From contig NZ_JAAHHW010000034.1 in the NCBI RefSeq assembly GCF_010692325.1, positions 1-61,578 of the forward strand: DNA of 61,578 nt, read 5' to 3'. Source of the stretch: Moorena sp. SIO3I8 (lineage in GTDB: Bacteria > Cyanobacteriota > Cyanobacteriia > Cyanobacteriales > Coleofasciculaceae). A program made the translations under genes and the position numbers. Numbering within the stretch: the first letter of the stretch is position 1; each line of letters starts with the position of its first letter. Below are positions 7,673 to 17,715 of this stretch, in pieces. A model generated the notes under the pieces. The model saw only the letters and a program-made list of their open reading frames with translations. It made no database searches and was not told the origin of the DNA.

Positions 7673-10282
7673 TTAATTAGATTTGGCTTCCAGGTTTTCG
7701 AGGCGGCTTTTGAGTTCCTGATTATCTTTTTTCAGTTTGTCAAGTTCGTCCCGTAGCTGTTTAAGGGCTTTGTCAGAGCCAATGTTTTTCTGGACTTTCT
7801 GAATGGCTTCTTCTGCAATCCGACGAATTCGCCCATCAGGCGTATTCTCTAAAAGCGATCGCAAAATATCCATAGCTTTCGGGGTTTCCATTTTTCCTAG
7901 AGCCCCAACTATGGTGACTTGAGTCAAATAGAAGGTTTCACGGGACAGTTCTTCTAATTGCTCCAGGATCGACTCTATTTTATTGGGAGTCTGACCTTTA
8001 GAAATGTCTCCTAAAGCTCGAATCGCTGCTAGACGAAGGGGTTGAGGTATGCCAGGAGTGGTATATTCTAAAATTACGTCTAGGGCAATGGGTGAGGATT
8101 TAATTTGACTTAAGCCACCAATGGCACCGCTACGTACTACTTCATTCCAACCACTCCGTTCTTGGAGTACTTTTGTCAGCAATTGGATTACTTCATCTTC
8201 CCTATCCTTAAGGCTTGCCGAAACCATTCCCCCAAGTGACCTAGCTGCTGAGGCTTCTACGTAGTAGCTGGCATCCCCTTTTTCTAGTAATTGCTTGAGA
8301 GCATTGTAGCTTTCTGGAGTCTTCACTTCACCCAAGGCTTGCACAACGGCACGACGCACACGGAGATTTTGATCGGACAAGCCAGCAATTAAGGCGGCTT
8401 CGGCTTGATCTAGTTTTACCTTAGCTAATTGTTTGGCTACTTCTAAACGAACACCCCAGAATGATTCACTCTTTAGGGCATCAGACAATGCTTTTACTGC
8501 TTCTAATCCTCCCTTTTTCGCCAAGGCTTTCCCTGCATAGATACGGGAGATGGGGTCTGGGTCAAATTTCAGCTGGGCTTTGAGCTCGGCTATGGGGTAT
8601 TCTAGGGAAACGGTTTTCAGGTAATTATTCCCGTGGTCGAAACTAATCAAGTTAGGTTTTTTCCCCAGTGGGAAATAGAAACTTTGTTCCCGTTCATGAA
8701 CCCTGACCGTAAATGTCTGTAGGCACGTTTCATTAGACGTTTCCACAGGAGAATCGTCTTCGAGCTGGGTGTAACCAAAGGCAATCGGGATTTTGAGGTC
8801 AAATAGCTCACTATCGCTACCCGTGTTACTATCTTTTGCCTGAGTTTGGGTTACTGTAACTTTAGCCAACTGGCTATCCCCATCCCAGGAATAGGCAACT
8901 TTGTATTCAGGATGACCCCCCCGGAAGACGTACTGGTCAAATAGGAATAACAGATTACGACCGGTAGCTTTTTCAATCGCCCTTAGCAGGTCAATGGTTT
9001 CTACGGTTTTGTGAGCATTATCTTTAACAAAGGTTTGGATGGCTTTCCAGAACAAGTCTTCCCCTAACTCTGCCCGAATCATATGATAGACGCAAGCACC
9101 TTTTTCATAAAGGTGCCTATCGTAGAGTTCCATAGCTTCTCGATAGACATGGGTCACCATGGGGCGGCGGTAACGAGAACTATCTTCTGAGATATAGCTA
9201 CGTGCTTCATTGAGTAGGTAGTAGGCAGCATCATCTTTACCATACTCATGTTCGGTCCAAAACACTTCTGTGTAGGATGCCATGCCTTCCTTAAGCCAGG
9301 CATGGGACCAGTGTTTAATCACCACTAAGTCCCCAAACCACTGATGAGCAAGTTCGTGAACCACAAGGCTTTCAGTCCGTTGGTTATCGATAGCTGCTCG
9401 TTCATCAAGCAAGCAACGGTCTGTTAACAGAGTGGTGGAGGTGTTTTCCATACCACCAAAGATGAAGTCTTCTACACAGACTTGGGCGTATTTCGGATAG
9501 GGGTAGGGATAGCCAAAGGTTTCACTCAAGAACTCTATCATTCCAGGGGTTTTGCCCATGCTGCGGCGAGCATCCTGCTCTCGCCCCTTCTCGACGTAGT
9601 AGTTGACTGGTTTGCCCTGCCATTCATCCCGAATTTCCGCAAAGTCGGCTACTGCTAGAGTCATCAGGTAAGTGGGATGAACTTCCTGTTGCCGCCAGTG
9701 GTATATGGTTTCATCCCCGTCTTCTTCTGTAGCAATTAGTTCCCCGTTGGAGATAGCAATCAGGGGTTTTGGCACTCTAACGCGGATTTCGGAGGTAGCA
9801 AGTTGACCAGGATAATCGAAACAAGGGAACCAGTAGCGAGAGTCTTCATCTTCTCCTTGGGTCCAAACTTGGGTGGGTTTGTTGGGGTAGTGTTGGTTTG
9901 GATGAATGAAGTAAATACCCCGCTGGGGGTTGTCTACACTGTATGCGATCGCAATCTTAATCGCTTTTCCAACAACAACCGGGTTAAGTAGCTGAATCTT
10001 TAGTTGTTCCCCATCATAGTCAAAGGGTTGGGGGATTTGGTCAACCTGCACTGAAGCGATAGTCAAGTTGACCGCATCAATTACTAGCTGTTTAATGCCG
10101 CGTATTGGGTTGAGGGTGATAGTGCAGGTACCGCTAACGCTTTGGAGGGGGATATCCAGAGTTAAATCCAGGAAAATATGCTCCACTTGTCCTGGGCGGT
10201 CAGGATTGTATTGGGGTTTAGCACCAGGTAATTCAAACGATTTGTGAGTTTTGCTTTCGGTATCAAAATACGACTGGGACAT
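7673..10282 (-). CDS. M1-family aminopeptidase with HEAT-repeat tail
   Basis: This is a zinc metallopeptidase of the gluzincin M1 family that removes N-terminal residues from peptides. Counting from an upstream TTG at 10315, the exopeptidase motif GGMEN is at residues 287-291. The zinc site HELAH is at 320-324, with the third ligand Glu in LKEG (about 343). About 300 residues of HEAT-type repeats follow from residue ~580, and a short coiled coil (LRDELDKLKKDNQELKSRLE) ends the protein. I prefer the ATG at 10282, because the upstream in-frame start is TTG and its extension looks noncoding. It is cytoplasmic, with no signal peptide. Confidence 0.92.
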   Translation of the reverse strand: MSQSYFDTESKTHKSFELPGAKPQYNPDRPGQVEHIFLDLTLDIPLQSVSGTCTITLNPIRGIKQLVIDAVNLTIASVQVDQIPQPFDYDGEQLKIQLLNPVVVGKAIKIAIAYSVDNPQRGIYFIHPNQHYPNKPTQVWTQGEDEDSRYWFPCFDYPGQLATSEIRVRVPKPLIAISNGELIATEEDGDETIYHWRQQEVHPTYLMTLAVADFAEIRDEWQGKPVNYYVEKGREQDARRSMGKTPGMIEFLSETFGYPYPYPKYAQVCVEDFIFGGMENTSTTLLTDRCLLDERAAIDNQRTESLVVHELAHQWFGDLVVIKHWSHAWLKEGMASYTEVFWTEHEYGKDDAAYYLLNEARSYISEDSSRYRRPMVTHVYREAMELYDRHLYEKGACVYHMIRAELGEDLFWKAIQTFVKDNAHKTVETIDLLRAIEKATGRNLLFLFDQYVFRGGHPEYKVAYSWDGDSQLAKVTVTQTQAKDSNTGSDSELFDLKIPIAFGYTQLEDDSPVETSNETCLQTFTVRVHEREQSFYFPLGKKPNLISFDHGNNYLKTVSLEYPIAELKAQLKFDPDPISRIYAGKALAKKGGLEAVKALSDALKSESFWGVRLEVAKQLAKVKLDQAEAALIAGLSDQNLRVRRAVVQALGEVKTPESYNALKQLLEKGDASYYVEASAARSLGGMVSASLKDREDEVIQLLTKVLQERSGWNEVVRSGAIGGLSQIKSSPIALDVILEYTTPGIPQPLRLAAIRALGDISKGQTPNKIESILEQLEELSRETFYLTQVTIVGALGKMETPKAMDILRSLLENTPDGRIRRIAEEAIQKVQKNIGSDKALKQLRDELDKLKKDNQELKSRLENLEAKSN

Positions 10283-10416
10283 TAGTGAAGTTGTATAACT
10301 GAAAAGTGTGGACAATAGAGTTAAGTGGAGCTATGGGAAGTTTCCGAAAGGAAAAAGAGTCACCCTTCCTGTAGCGGTCGATTGATATATTTTAAGTTAA
10401 CTCATCATCAAGCTAT

Positions 10417-11199
10417 TTAGCTGATCACCGCACTACCCATCCCTTGGAACATCAACCATGATAAGAAAAAGTTGATAATAAAAATTGCTAGCAAAGCAGT
10501 AACCACAGCAGTGGTGGTAGATTGACCGACACCTTTAGCCCCTCCTGTCGTGGTTAACCCCCAGCTACAACCAATCACAGCAATCAACAGCCCAAACACT
10601 ACAGATTTAATAGCAGCAGAGAACAAGTCCCAAATTCCTAAGAAGTTACGAGCCGAATCAAGAAACAAAGACTGGGGAATACCATAAAGATTTTGAGCCA
10701 GCACCAATCCTCCTACCATACCAGTCACAATGGCGAGAATGGTCAACACTGGCAGCATCAGACAACAAGCAATAACCCGAGGAATCACTAAGTAATCAAT
10801 TGGGTCAGTCTTGAGCATATACAAAGCATCAATTTGCTCTGAAACGCGCATCGTACCAATTTCAGCAGCAAATGCCGAACCAACTCGTCCTGCTAAAACC
10901 ACAGCAGTCAACACCGGAGCCAATTCCCTAGCCAAAGCTAGAGCCAAGACTCCCCCAATGGCATTGGTGGCACCAAAATTAATGAACTCTCGTGTTACCT
11001 GAATGGTAAACACCATACCGATTACAGTAGCAGTGAGCAGAGCAATTATCAGAGACTCTGGTCCAACAGTTACCATTTGCTCGATAGTATTGCGGCGGTG
11101 AATCTTCCCAGTTAGTAGATGAAGTATCACTTGCCCAGCTAAGAAAATCGCAGCCAGTAAACGCTGACTCCATAACCCGAGGCTGGAAGTTTTAGCCAT
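10417..11199 (-). CDS. MlaE-type ABC transporter permease
   Basis: A 260-residue MlaE/YrbE permease with about five membrane helices. It has the family signature around ALARELAPVLTAVVLAGRVGSAFAAEIGTM (about residues 88-117). MlaE-type permeases move lipids between membranes together with an ATPase and an MCE protein, neither of which is adjacent here. It begins seven bases after the end of the PilJ-like gene, so it is the last gene of that operon. The same order (pilG-pilH-pilI-pilJ then an MlaE permease, slr1041-slr1045) is known in Synechocystis, recalled rather than searched. Confidence 0.9.
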   Translation of the reverse strand: MAKTSSLGLWSQRLLAAIFLAGQVILHLLTGKIHRRNTIEQMVTVGPESLIIALLTATVIGMVFTIQVTREFINFGATNAIGGVLALALARELAPVLTAVVLAGRVGSAFAAEIGTMRVSEQIDALYMLKTDPIDYLVIPRVIACCLMLPVLTILAIVTGMVGGLVLAQNLYGIPQSLFLDSARNFLGIWDLFSAAIKSVVFGLLIAVIGCSWGLTTTGGAKGVGQSTTTAVVTALLAIFIINFFLSWLMFQGMGSAVIS

Positions 11200-11206
11200 T
11201 AATCAA

Positions 11207-14200
11207 TCATTTCCCATCATTCGCTTCCACACGGAAACGCTCAACAAATGTCCGCAACTCTCCCGCCACACCGACCAGGTTTTGCAAAGCTCCAGAAACC
11301 CTTTGGGCTTCTTGGGAGGTTTCTTGAGCGGTTAACTCAACGGATTGCATCACTTGGGCAACAGCACGGGATGTTTCAGTTTGCTCGATAGTATCCGCAG
11401 TGATGGCACGTACTAAAGCATCGATCCGGTTTGCCACTTGCACAATATCTTCTAGGGATTGCTTGGCTTGTTCTGCTCGTTTAGTACCTTCAATCACCTG
11501 TTGGGTGCCTTCTTCCATAGCTGTCATAACTAAACCGGTTTCACTCTGGATTTGCAACACAATATGTTCAATATCCTTGAGTGCCTTGGCTGACTTATCA
11601 GCGAGCTGTCGTACCTCATCGGCAACAACAGCAAAGCCTCGACCAGCTTCTCCAGCTCTTGCCGCCTCAATACTAGCATTGAGCGCTAACAAATTCGTTC
11701 GGGAGGCAATGGTAGAAATCGATGTAACAATTTTACCTATTTCCTGGGAAGATTCGGCCAAACGCTTGACTTTACGAGTCGTTTCTGCTACAGTTTCACG
11801 AATTTGCAAAATTCCTGCCACAGTGCGCTCCACAGCCTCACCACCTTTGAGAGCAGTAGCCGAGGCTGAGCGAGCAACTTCCTCAGCTTCTCGTGCACTC
11901 TCTGCCACCCGCTGAATAGCATCGGTCATCACCTGTACAGAGTTCAGGGTCACCGCCAGTTCCTCAGCTTGCCGTAAAGCATCAGAAGACAAGCAACGGG
12001 CAAAGGACTCACTATCGGTGGAAGATTTGGTCACCTGACGGACTGCCTGCTTGACTTGTTGTACAATTTCCCGTAGGTTTTGAATGGTCAGGTTGAAGGA
12101 ATCAGCAACTGCCCCCAAAACATCAGCAGTTACCTCTGCTTGTACCGTTAAATCCCCTCGTGCTGCCCCTTCCACATCATCAAGCAATCGAATTACCTGG
12201 CGTTGGAGGTCTTCTTTTGCCTGTTCTTGCTCTTCTGCCTTTCGTTGTGCTTCAGTCATCGTTGTCAAGATGACTCTAGCCATTTGGTTGAAACTATGGG
12301 CTAGCTGACCCAATTCGTCCTGGTAATAAACCGTAGCATGGGCATTGAGATTACCCTGAGAGACTCCTTCAAACTGGGTTTTCAGGTTTTCGGTACTACG
12401 TCTAATCTGCCTAGCTGTAATATTACCCACAGCCAGAGTAGTACCAAAACTGGCAACACCAGCGGCTAGGGTCATTATAATACTAGTATTTCGCAGGTGG
12501 TTTTTGAAGGATGGCTCATCTCGAACCATGTATTGTGCTCCAGCACTAACCGCCGCTACCACCACCATTGAGACCGCGCCAGTAATCAAGGCAGTCATCC
12601 AATTCTTCTGGTTGACAGGAGCGTTTTCTATGGCAGCTAGTGGACCTTGGTCAATACTAACAACCAGCTCTTTGTCAATGTCTTTAGTGGGATTATAAAT
12701 TGGGATTGGCTCGGTGGCACTACTAAGGCTAAATAGCTCCTCATTCCCAGTGGCTGACGGATAATCATGACTGGCTACAGCACTAATACCACTGGTGTTC
12801 ATCTCCATTGACCCAGTACTTCCCAGTGTTGAGCCAGTAGTGCTTAATACATCAAAACCACTATTGTCATCACTCTGATTGGACAGTGCTTGCTGATCAT
12901 CAACAGAGAAATCAGGGATTGAATCTAAATCATCATCAAATAGGTCAAACTCATCTAAAAACCCCTCTTTTACCCCTTGATGTGCTTCAATTCCTGACAA
13001 TATTTCCTCTTCTGATTCCGTTACATCATCCATTGTCCAAGAATCATCATCAAAGGATTCCAAATTAATTTGGTCTGGGCTTGGAGAGTTGAACCCATTG
13101 TGATCGTAAGCTGAGTCCAAAAGTTGCTCATCCGAGCGATAGTTTCCCCCTAAATAGGGTTCAGTAGAGTCAGCCGCCTCATCATTGAGATATTCTAAGT
13201 CCTCTTGATTGTCAGCATAGGCTTGAGTATCCCCAGAAGTTGGTTTCTCAGGTTCCAAAGGCTGCTCGCTGGGAGGGGTAGGATAAGAACTTGGAGTCGG
13301 GTAAAAATGCCCCTCAAGCTCTTCTGAATTCATTAACAGGGTTGCGGCTTCAACAAAGGAATTCTTTGATTGCTCCTCAAGATCGCTAAACTCGTAATCC
13401 GGCAGAGATTCTAATTCTTCTTCACCCAGGATGTTAAACTCAACTGTGCTCGATTCACTAGTTAACTGTTCTGAACCTAAAGAGTGATCTTCGTCTAAAT
13501 TCACCTCCGGAGACACCATAAATGTTTGTAGACCCTCCTCTTGAGAGAGTTCAGGAAAGTGTCCTTCTGTGCCATTGTAAGAAGTCTGACTACTGACAGC
13601 ATTAACATCGAGTTCTAAATCCTCAGAGGCAATTTCCCAACTCTCTAAATCCTCACTGTCTTCTTCTAAGTCACTGACCATACTAAAAGGGTCTAGATTA
13701 GAAGCAGACTGTAACTCTATGGCTCCTTCATCACTAGTGGAATCTTGAAAATAATCGTTAAAGGGTGAGGTTGATTCTGAAGCAAAATCATCAACCCCTG
13801 TGTTATCCAAACTTAAGCTTTCCGGGTCAAATTCACTGATATCATTAAAATCAGCGAAGTCTTGCCAATTTCCTGCTGTGGGTTCTGCACTCAACTCCTC
13901 AGTATCATCTAGTTTTACCTGTGATGTATTGACATCATCATCAGGTGATAACCCAGCCTCCTGATGACCATTTGTAGATTGCTGGGCGTACTCTAGACCG
14001 TTGTTGGCATAATTCACAAAATCTGGCTCAGAGGTCAGATTGAGTACTGATTCATACTGTTGGCGAGCCACATCGTACTGCTGTAGACCATAGCAGTAAA
14101 TATGACCCCGCAGTAGCAGCGCACTGGGTTCATTAGGGAAATCCTCAATCAAACGATCAACAATTGTTGCCGCTTCTTGGTATTTGCCCTGCATATAGGC

Positions 14201-14248
14201 TTTTTCGGCTTCCCCATACAGCTGGGGGTAATTTATACTGGATGCCAT
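11207..14248 (-). CDS. pilJ: Methyl-accepting chemotaxis protein, PilJ/HmpD-like
   Basis: This 1013-residue chemoreceptor starts with a TPR-like region (about residues 7-70). A long acidic low-complexity linker follows to about 530. Two membrane helices at about 546-570 and 585-608 have only a short loop between them. HAMP segments are at about 609-660 and 690-740. The MCP signalling domain has the conserved hairpin tip around [21 protein letters not shown]. With almost no periplasmic domain, sensing is probably cytoplasmic or through partner proteins. In cyanobacteria such receptors control type IV pilus motility and hormogonium behaviour. It follows the CheW gene in the operon after a 262-base AT-rich gap. 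Confidence 0.9.
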   Translation of the reverse strand: MASSINYPQLYGEAEKAYMQGKYQEAATIVDRLIEDFPNEPSALLLRGHIYCYGLQQYDVARQQYESVLNLTSEPDFVNYANNGLEYAQQSTNGHQEAGLSPDDDVNTSQVKLDDTEELSAEPTAGNWQDFADFNDISEFDPESLSLDNTGVDDFASESTSPFNDYFQDSTSDEGAIELQSASNLDPFSMVSDLEEDSEDLESWEIASEDLELDVNAVSSQTSYNGTEGHFPELSQEEGLQTFMVSPEVNLDEDHSLGSEQLTSESSTVEFNILGEEELESLPDYEFSDLEEQSKNSFVEAATLLMNSEELEGHFYPTPSSYPTPPSEQPLEPEKPTSGDTQAYADNQEDLEYLNDEAADSTEPYLGGNYRSDEQLLDSAYDHNGFNSPSPDQINLESFDDDSWTMDDVTESEEEILSGIEAHQGVKEGFLDEFDLFDDDLDSIPDFSVDDQQALSNQSDDNSGFDVLSTTGSTLGSTGSMEMNTSGISAVASHDYPSATGNEELFSLSSATEPIPIYNPTKDIDKELVVSIDQGPLAAIENAPVNQKNWMTALITGAVSMVVVAAVSAGAQYMVRDEPSFKNHLRNTSIIMTLAAGVASFGTTLAVGNITARQIRRSTENLKTQFEGVSQGNLNAHATVYYQDELGQLAHSFNQMARVILTTMTEAQRKAEEQEQAKEDLQRQVIRLLDDVEGAARGDLTVQAEVTADVLGAVADSFNLTIQNLREIVQQVKQAVRQVTKSSTDSESFARCLSSDALRQAEELAVTLNSVQVMTDAIQRVAESAREAEEVARSASATALKGGEAVERTVAGILQIRETVAETTRKVKRLAESSQEIGKIVTSISTIASRTNLLALNASIEAARAGEAGRGFAVVADEVRQLADKSAKALKDIEHIVLQIQSETGLVMTAMEEGTQQVIEGTKRAEQAKQSLEDIVQVANRIDALVRAITADTIEQTETSRAVAQVMQSVELTAQETSQEAQRVSGALQNLVGVAGELRTFVERFRVEANDGK

Positions 14249-14510
14249 TTACCTCCTCCCGAAGCATTAAAAATTCATTTAATGTTTAATAATAAGGCTC
14301 TACCGGACATAGTGTGTATAAAACCGCGCTTATTGCCGACTAGGTCTGATTGGACGTTTTTTTTATAAAAAATCATTCTATTAAAAACTGAAACTCCCGC
14401 CACATGATGATTATAATAATTATTTCATAACATTTTTACACAGCAATTTCGGTAGAGCCAATAATAATTAATCCAACTAATTTTTAATGTTCAATTTTTA
14501 ATAATTAGTT

Positions 14511-15050
14511 TTAGGCTGCCCACCTGGCTGAGCGTATAATCGCCACATGATCAAGTAGTCGCAGAACTTGATTAGACTCAATCTCTAGCAACCACTCACC
14601 GCGTAAGAAAGGAGCCATACTATCGGCAACATTGGTAGGCATATGTAACTTTTCCACATCCAGCCAGTCTGTACAGACAATTTCTTGAACTGCCAACCCC
14701 AGCATAGTGTCTTGATCTTCAATAACAATAACAGGGATTTCCATACGGTCTGTATTTAAAACCGTTTTATCCCCCAGAAACTGACCTAGATCTGAGACCC
14801 AAATTACCCGTCCACGTCGATTGAAAGTCCCCAACAATAAAGGGGAAGCATTAGGAATAGGAGTAATTTGTTCAGGGCAGGGGTCAATTACCTCTTTGAT
14901 ACCAGTAGCCGGCAGAGCAAATTCATCACCAGATCGCAGATAAAACCGCAGGTATAGTTCGCCTTCAGGACTTTCCAATTCCTGCAATTCTGGGGCTTGT
15001 TCAAGAGCAGAGTCAGTTACAAAGTCCGGATTAGCAACCATTCCCGTCAA
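14511..15050 (-). CDS. pilI: CheW-like adaptor, PilI/HmpC-like
   Basis: A 179-residue CheW-domain protein that would couple the PilJ receptor to a CheA/PilL kinase. The CheW beta-barrel pattern is visible from LYLRFYLRSGDEFALPATGIKEVIDP through LLGTFNRRGRVIWVSDL to IIRSARW. It starts 12 bases after the receiver gene upstream, so the two are in one transcript. The N-terminal ~25 residues are an acidic extension. Confidence 0.9.
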   Translation of the reverse strand: MTGMVANPDFVTDSALEQAPELQELESPEGELYLRFYLRSGDEFALPATGIKEVIDPCPEQITPIPNASPLLLGTFNRRGRVIWVSDLGQFLGDKTVLNTDRMEIPVIVIEDQDTMLGLAVQEIVCTDWLDVEKLHMPTNVADSMAPFLRGEWLLEIESNQVLRLLDHVAIIRSARWAA

Positions 15051-15062
15051 ATACCAATATAT

Positions 15063-15428
15063 TTATGTTCTAAGTAGCTGTCTAACTGTTCCAATCAACT
15101 CCGTTGGCTGAAAAGGCTTCGCAATGTATGCATCTGCACCTTGCTTCATGCCCCAATAGCGGTCAAATTCTTCACCTTTTGAAGAACACATAACCACTGG
15201 CACATTCTGAGTTTTAGGGTCAGCCTTAAGACGGCGACAGACCTCATAGCCATTCATGCGTGGCATCACTATATCCAAGACCACTACATCTGGACAAGAC
15301 TCTAGAATATGTTCTAAAGCCTCAACACCATCACTGGCAACATCCACCTTCAAACCACTACCTTTGAGGAGGTCTGAGATCATCTGCCGTTGAGCAAGGC
15401 TGTCTTCTACAACTAAAACTTTACTCAT
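15063..15428 (-). CDS. pilH: CheY-type response regulator, PilH/HmpB-like
   Basis: A 121-residue stand-alone receiver domain: acidic pair in VVEDS (residues 6-9), phospho-acceptor in VVVLDIVMPRMNGY (about Asp52), and the conserved Lys in YIAKPF. No output domain is present, which fits a PilH/CheY protein. In the pilus chemotaxis module it would receive phosphate from PilL and tune pilus motors. It lies between the PATAN regulator and cheW. Confidence 0.92.
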   Translation of the reverse strand: MSKVLVVEDSLAQRQMISDLLKGSGLKVDVASDGVEALEHILESCPDVVVLDIVMPRMNGYEVCRRLKADPKTQNVPVVMCSSKGEEFDRYWGMKQGADAYIAKPFQPTELIGTVRQLLRT

Positions 15429-15727
15429 AACTCCTAGCTCGACCCTCGGGAAATAGTAGTGAAATTAAACTACAGCCCGATTTGGGTCTATAAATTAAAT
15501 CATGATTACAGTATCGCTCATCTATTGGTGGTGATACCAAGAAAGACTAGATTTTTATTGAATTTGTGGAAGCTTCTAGCTTGACCAGTGGGTTTAATTA
15601 GGATAGTGTTGGTTAATTAACTGATGGGTTAGACGCCTCTATTAATAAGTTAAAGGCTGACAGAGCAAGATTCTCCCCTTGATCTAATTCTTTGGTCAGG
15701 GTATGACTATCTTGGCATTGTTCTAGA

Positions 15728-16936
15728 TCACCTGGACCAAATGTATTTTTCCAAAAGCATCAATAACTCATGATCTCCGAAGGGCTTCGTTAAGTAGTCA
15801 GTTGCGCCTACCATCCGGGCTCTGACGCGATCGATAAAGCCATCTTTGCCTGTGAGCATGATGATGGGGGTTTGCCGAAATGCTGTGGATTGGCGTAACA
15901 TGCCACAAAGCTCATAACCATCTAGGTCGGGCATTACTAGGTCACAGAGGATGAGATCGGGTTGGAGTTGAAAAACCTCACTCAGAGCCTTTAGGGGCTT
16001 CTGTATTGCTGTGACTTTATAACCTTTGGCTTCTAGGGTATATTCCACAGCTTTTCCAACTGCGAGATCATCATCAACACAGACAACAGATCGTGTAACT
16101 TTCTTCAACTCCCATTGCTCTTCAATGGCTGGCGTATCTGCTTCTTTGGGGGTCACCATTTGGATTGACCCCTGTTGTACATAGGGATAAATAGCCCGAG
16201 CTACGGTGATCAGGTCGCGATGGAGATAACGGGACAACTGGCGTAGAGAAGTTTTGCCATCTACCCAACTGCTGATGAGTCTAAAGGATTTTTCGGGCAG
16301 TGTAGCCTGTAACTGGTCATGGGCAGTAATCATTGGACACTGATGGGGAGATTGGATATGAGGGCACAATTGCTTCCACTCCTGCACCTGCTTCATAATC
16401 TCTGTGACCAATGGTCCTATTTCTAAGGTAGTAAGTTGCGGTGCTAATGCCGGACCAATTTCAAATACAAAGTAGCCATGGTGAAAGCTCAGCAAATCAA
16501 AAAGGGTTTCATTAACCATGCTTTGAATAATGCTTCGCCCTTGGTTTGGTGTGATCACATGCTTTTCTAACAAAGCCCAAAGATAACCATACTCTAGAGC
16601 ATTGGTAGCGGCAATGGACAGACTTTCCAATTCCTTGAGAGCATCATTGGCTTTATAGCGGCGCAGATAATCATGCAGGCGCGACAAGCTCCCATCGCTG
16701 TCAGCAGCATAGGCAATCTGGCCATTCAGGAAGAAGACAAACCAATAAGGACCGGGACTTGGTAGTTTTGGCTGCTGGTAAAGTCTACCTGAGGCAAAAC
16801 GATGACTGCCACTATTGCTAGCCTTGCTACTAGGGTGAGAGCTGTATGCCTCGACTAAGAGTTCCCCGGTTCGCTGACCTAGCTCGATCAGTTGCAGGAT
16901 GCTACGGATATCAATTTCACTCAAAGTTCCCTGCAT
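15728..16936 (-). CDS. pilG: PATAN-domain response regulator, PilG/HmpA-like
   Basis: A 402-residue protein with an N-terminal PATAN/DUF4388 region (begins MQGTLSEIDIRSILQLIELG), a helical middle, and a C-terminal receiver from about 285 with VVCVDDD, DLILCDLVMPD and YLTKPF. PatA/PixG/PilG proteins use this order; in Synechocystis PATAN regulators bind pilus motor ATPases and set phototaxis direction. It is the first gene of the minus-strand operon and is divergent from hmpF. A 299-base gap separates it from pilH, so an internal promoter is possible. Confidence 0.9.
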   Translation of the reverse strand: MQGTLSEIDIRSILQLIELGQRTGELLVEAYSSHPSSKASNSGSHRFASGRLYQQPKLPSPGPYWFVFFLNGQIAYAADSDGSLSRLHDYLRRYKANDALKELESLSIAATNALEYGYLWALLEKHVITPNQGRSIIQSMVNETLFDLLSFHHGYFVFEIGPALAPQLTTLEIGPLVTEIMKQVQEWKQLCPHIQSPHQCPMITAHDQLQATLPEKSFRLISSWVDGKTSLRQLSRYLHRDLITVARAIYPYVQQGSIQMVTPKEADTPAIEEQWELKKVTRSVVCVDDDLAVGKAVEYTLEAKGYKVTAIQKPLKALSEVFQLQPDLILCDLVMPDLDGYELCGMLRQSTAFRQTPIIMLTGKDGFIDRVRARMVGATDYLTKPFGDHELLMLLEKYIWSR

Positions 16937-17715
16937 TTAAAGACAATGTGCTCCTAACAACCTGTTGATGAATCTGAGATTATGACCTGTCATTGAGTTT
17001 AAGGATGCCCATAAACTGGTACTGATCTATCTTTGCTCAAGAAACCGCTTAACTGTAAACTGAAAATATCCCAAAAAATTGGGTGAGGCTAGTATAGTTG
17101 GTAAGGAATCGCTTCTGTAAGCCAACTGGTGGAAGCTTACCATGGCTGCAGACAGCTAACCATGAGCGAAGTAACTGATTAGGGGTAAGAGTGGGATTTT
17201 GACGGTTACTGGAAAATTAAGCTAAGATGTCCAAGGTTCTAGGTTAGGACTTTAAACACCATTGGATAGCATATAAGCATATAAATTAAGTATATTTATT
17301 TGAATAGGGATTAGACACAAGGTAAGAAAGTGATGGGGTAAGATGTTATGTTCAATCTAGCTAGAAAAATCGACCACTAGGGTTGATAAAATCTATGCTT
17401 GGGGAAACTAGACAGATTGGGGAAACTAGACCCCCCCTGTGGGAAGATTCCTAAGACTATCCTCATAAATCTATTTTTATTCTGCTAACCTTGATTGACT
17501 GGCAGATCAAGTCTGGGAAATACCTTAAAATACCTTTAGTGTCTAAATATACTGAATACCGTCATCCTTTAAAGGACTAATAGCCTTAAGGATCAAAACA
17601 AAATCGGTTGACCAATCATCTCCGAAAATTACCACCCTGCAACCCCAAAGGGGTTAAGCGTTCAAATGTGTTAATTAAGAATTGGGCACAATACAATTAA
17701 AAGAGGACGATCAGT
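16937..17715. other. Divergent promoter region between pilG and hmpF
   Basis: No gene is seen in this 780-base stretch. Both neighbours point outward, so it must hold promoters for the pil operon and for hmpF. It is AT-rich near 17270-17300. In Nostoc the hmp genes are controlled by a hormogonium sigma-factor cascade, but I cannot assign a specific site here. Confidence 0.5.
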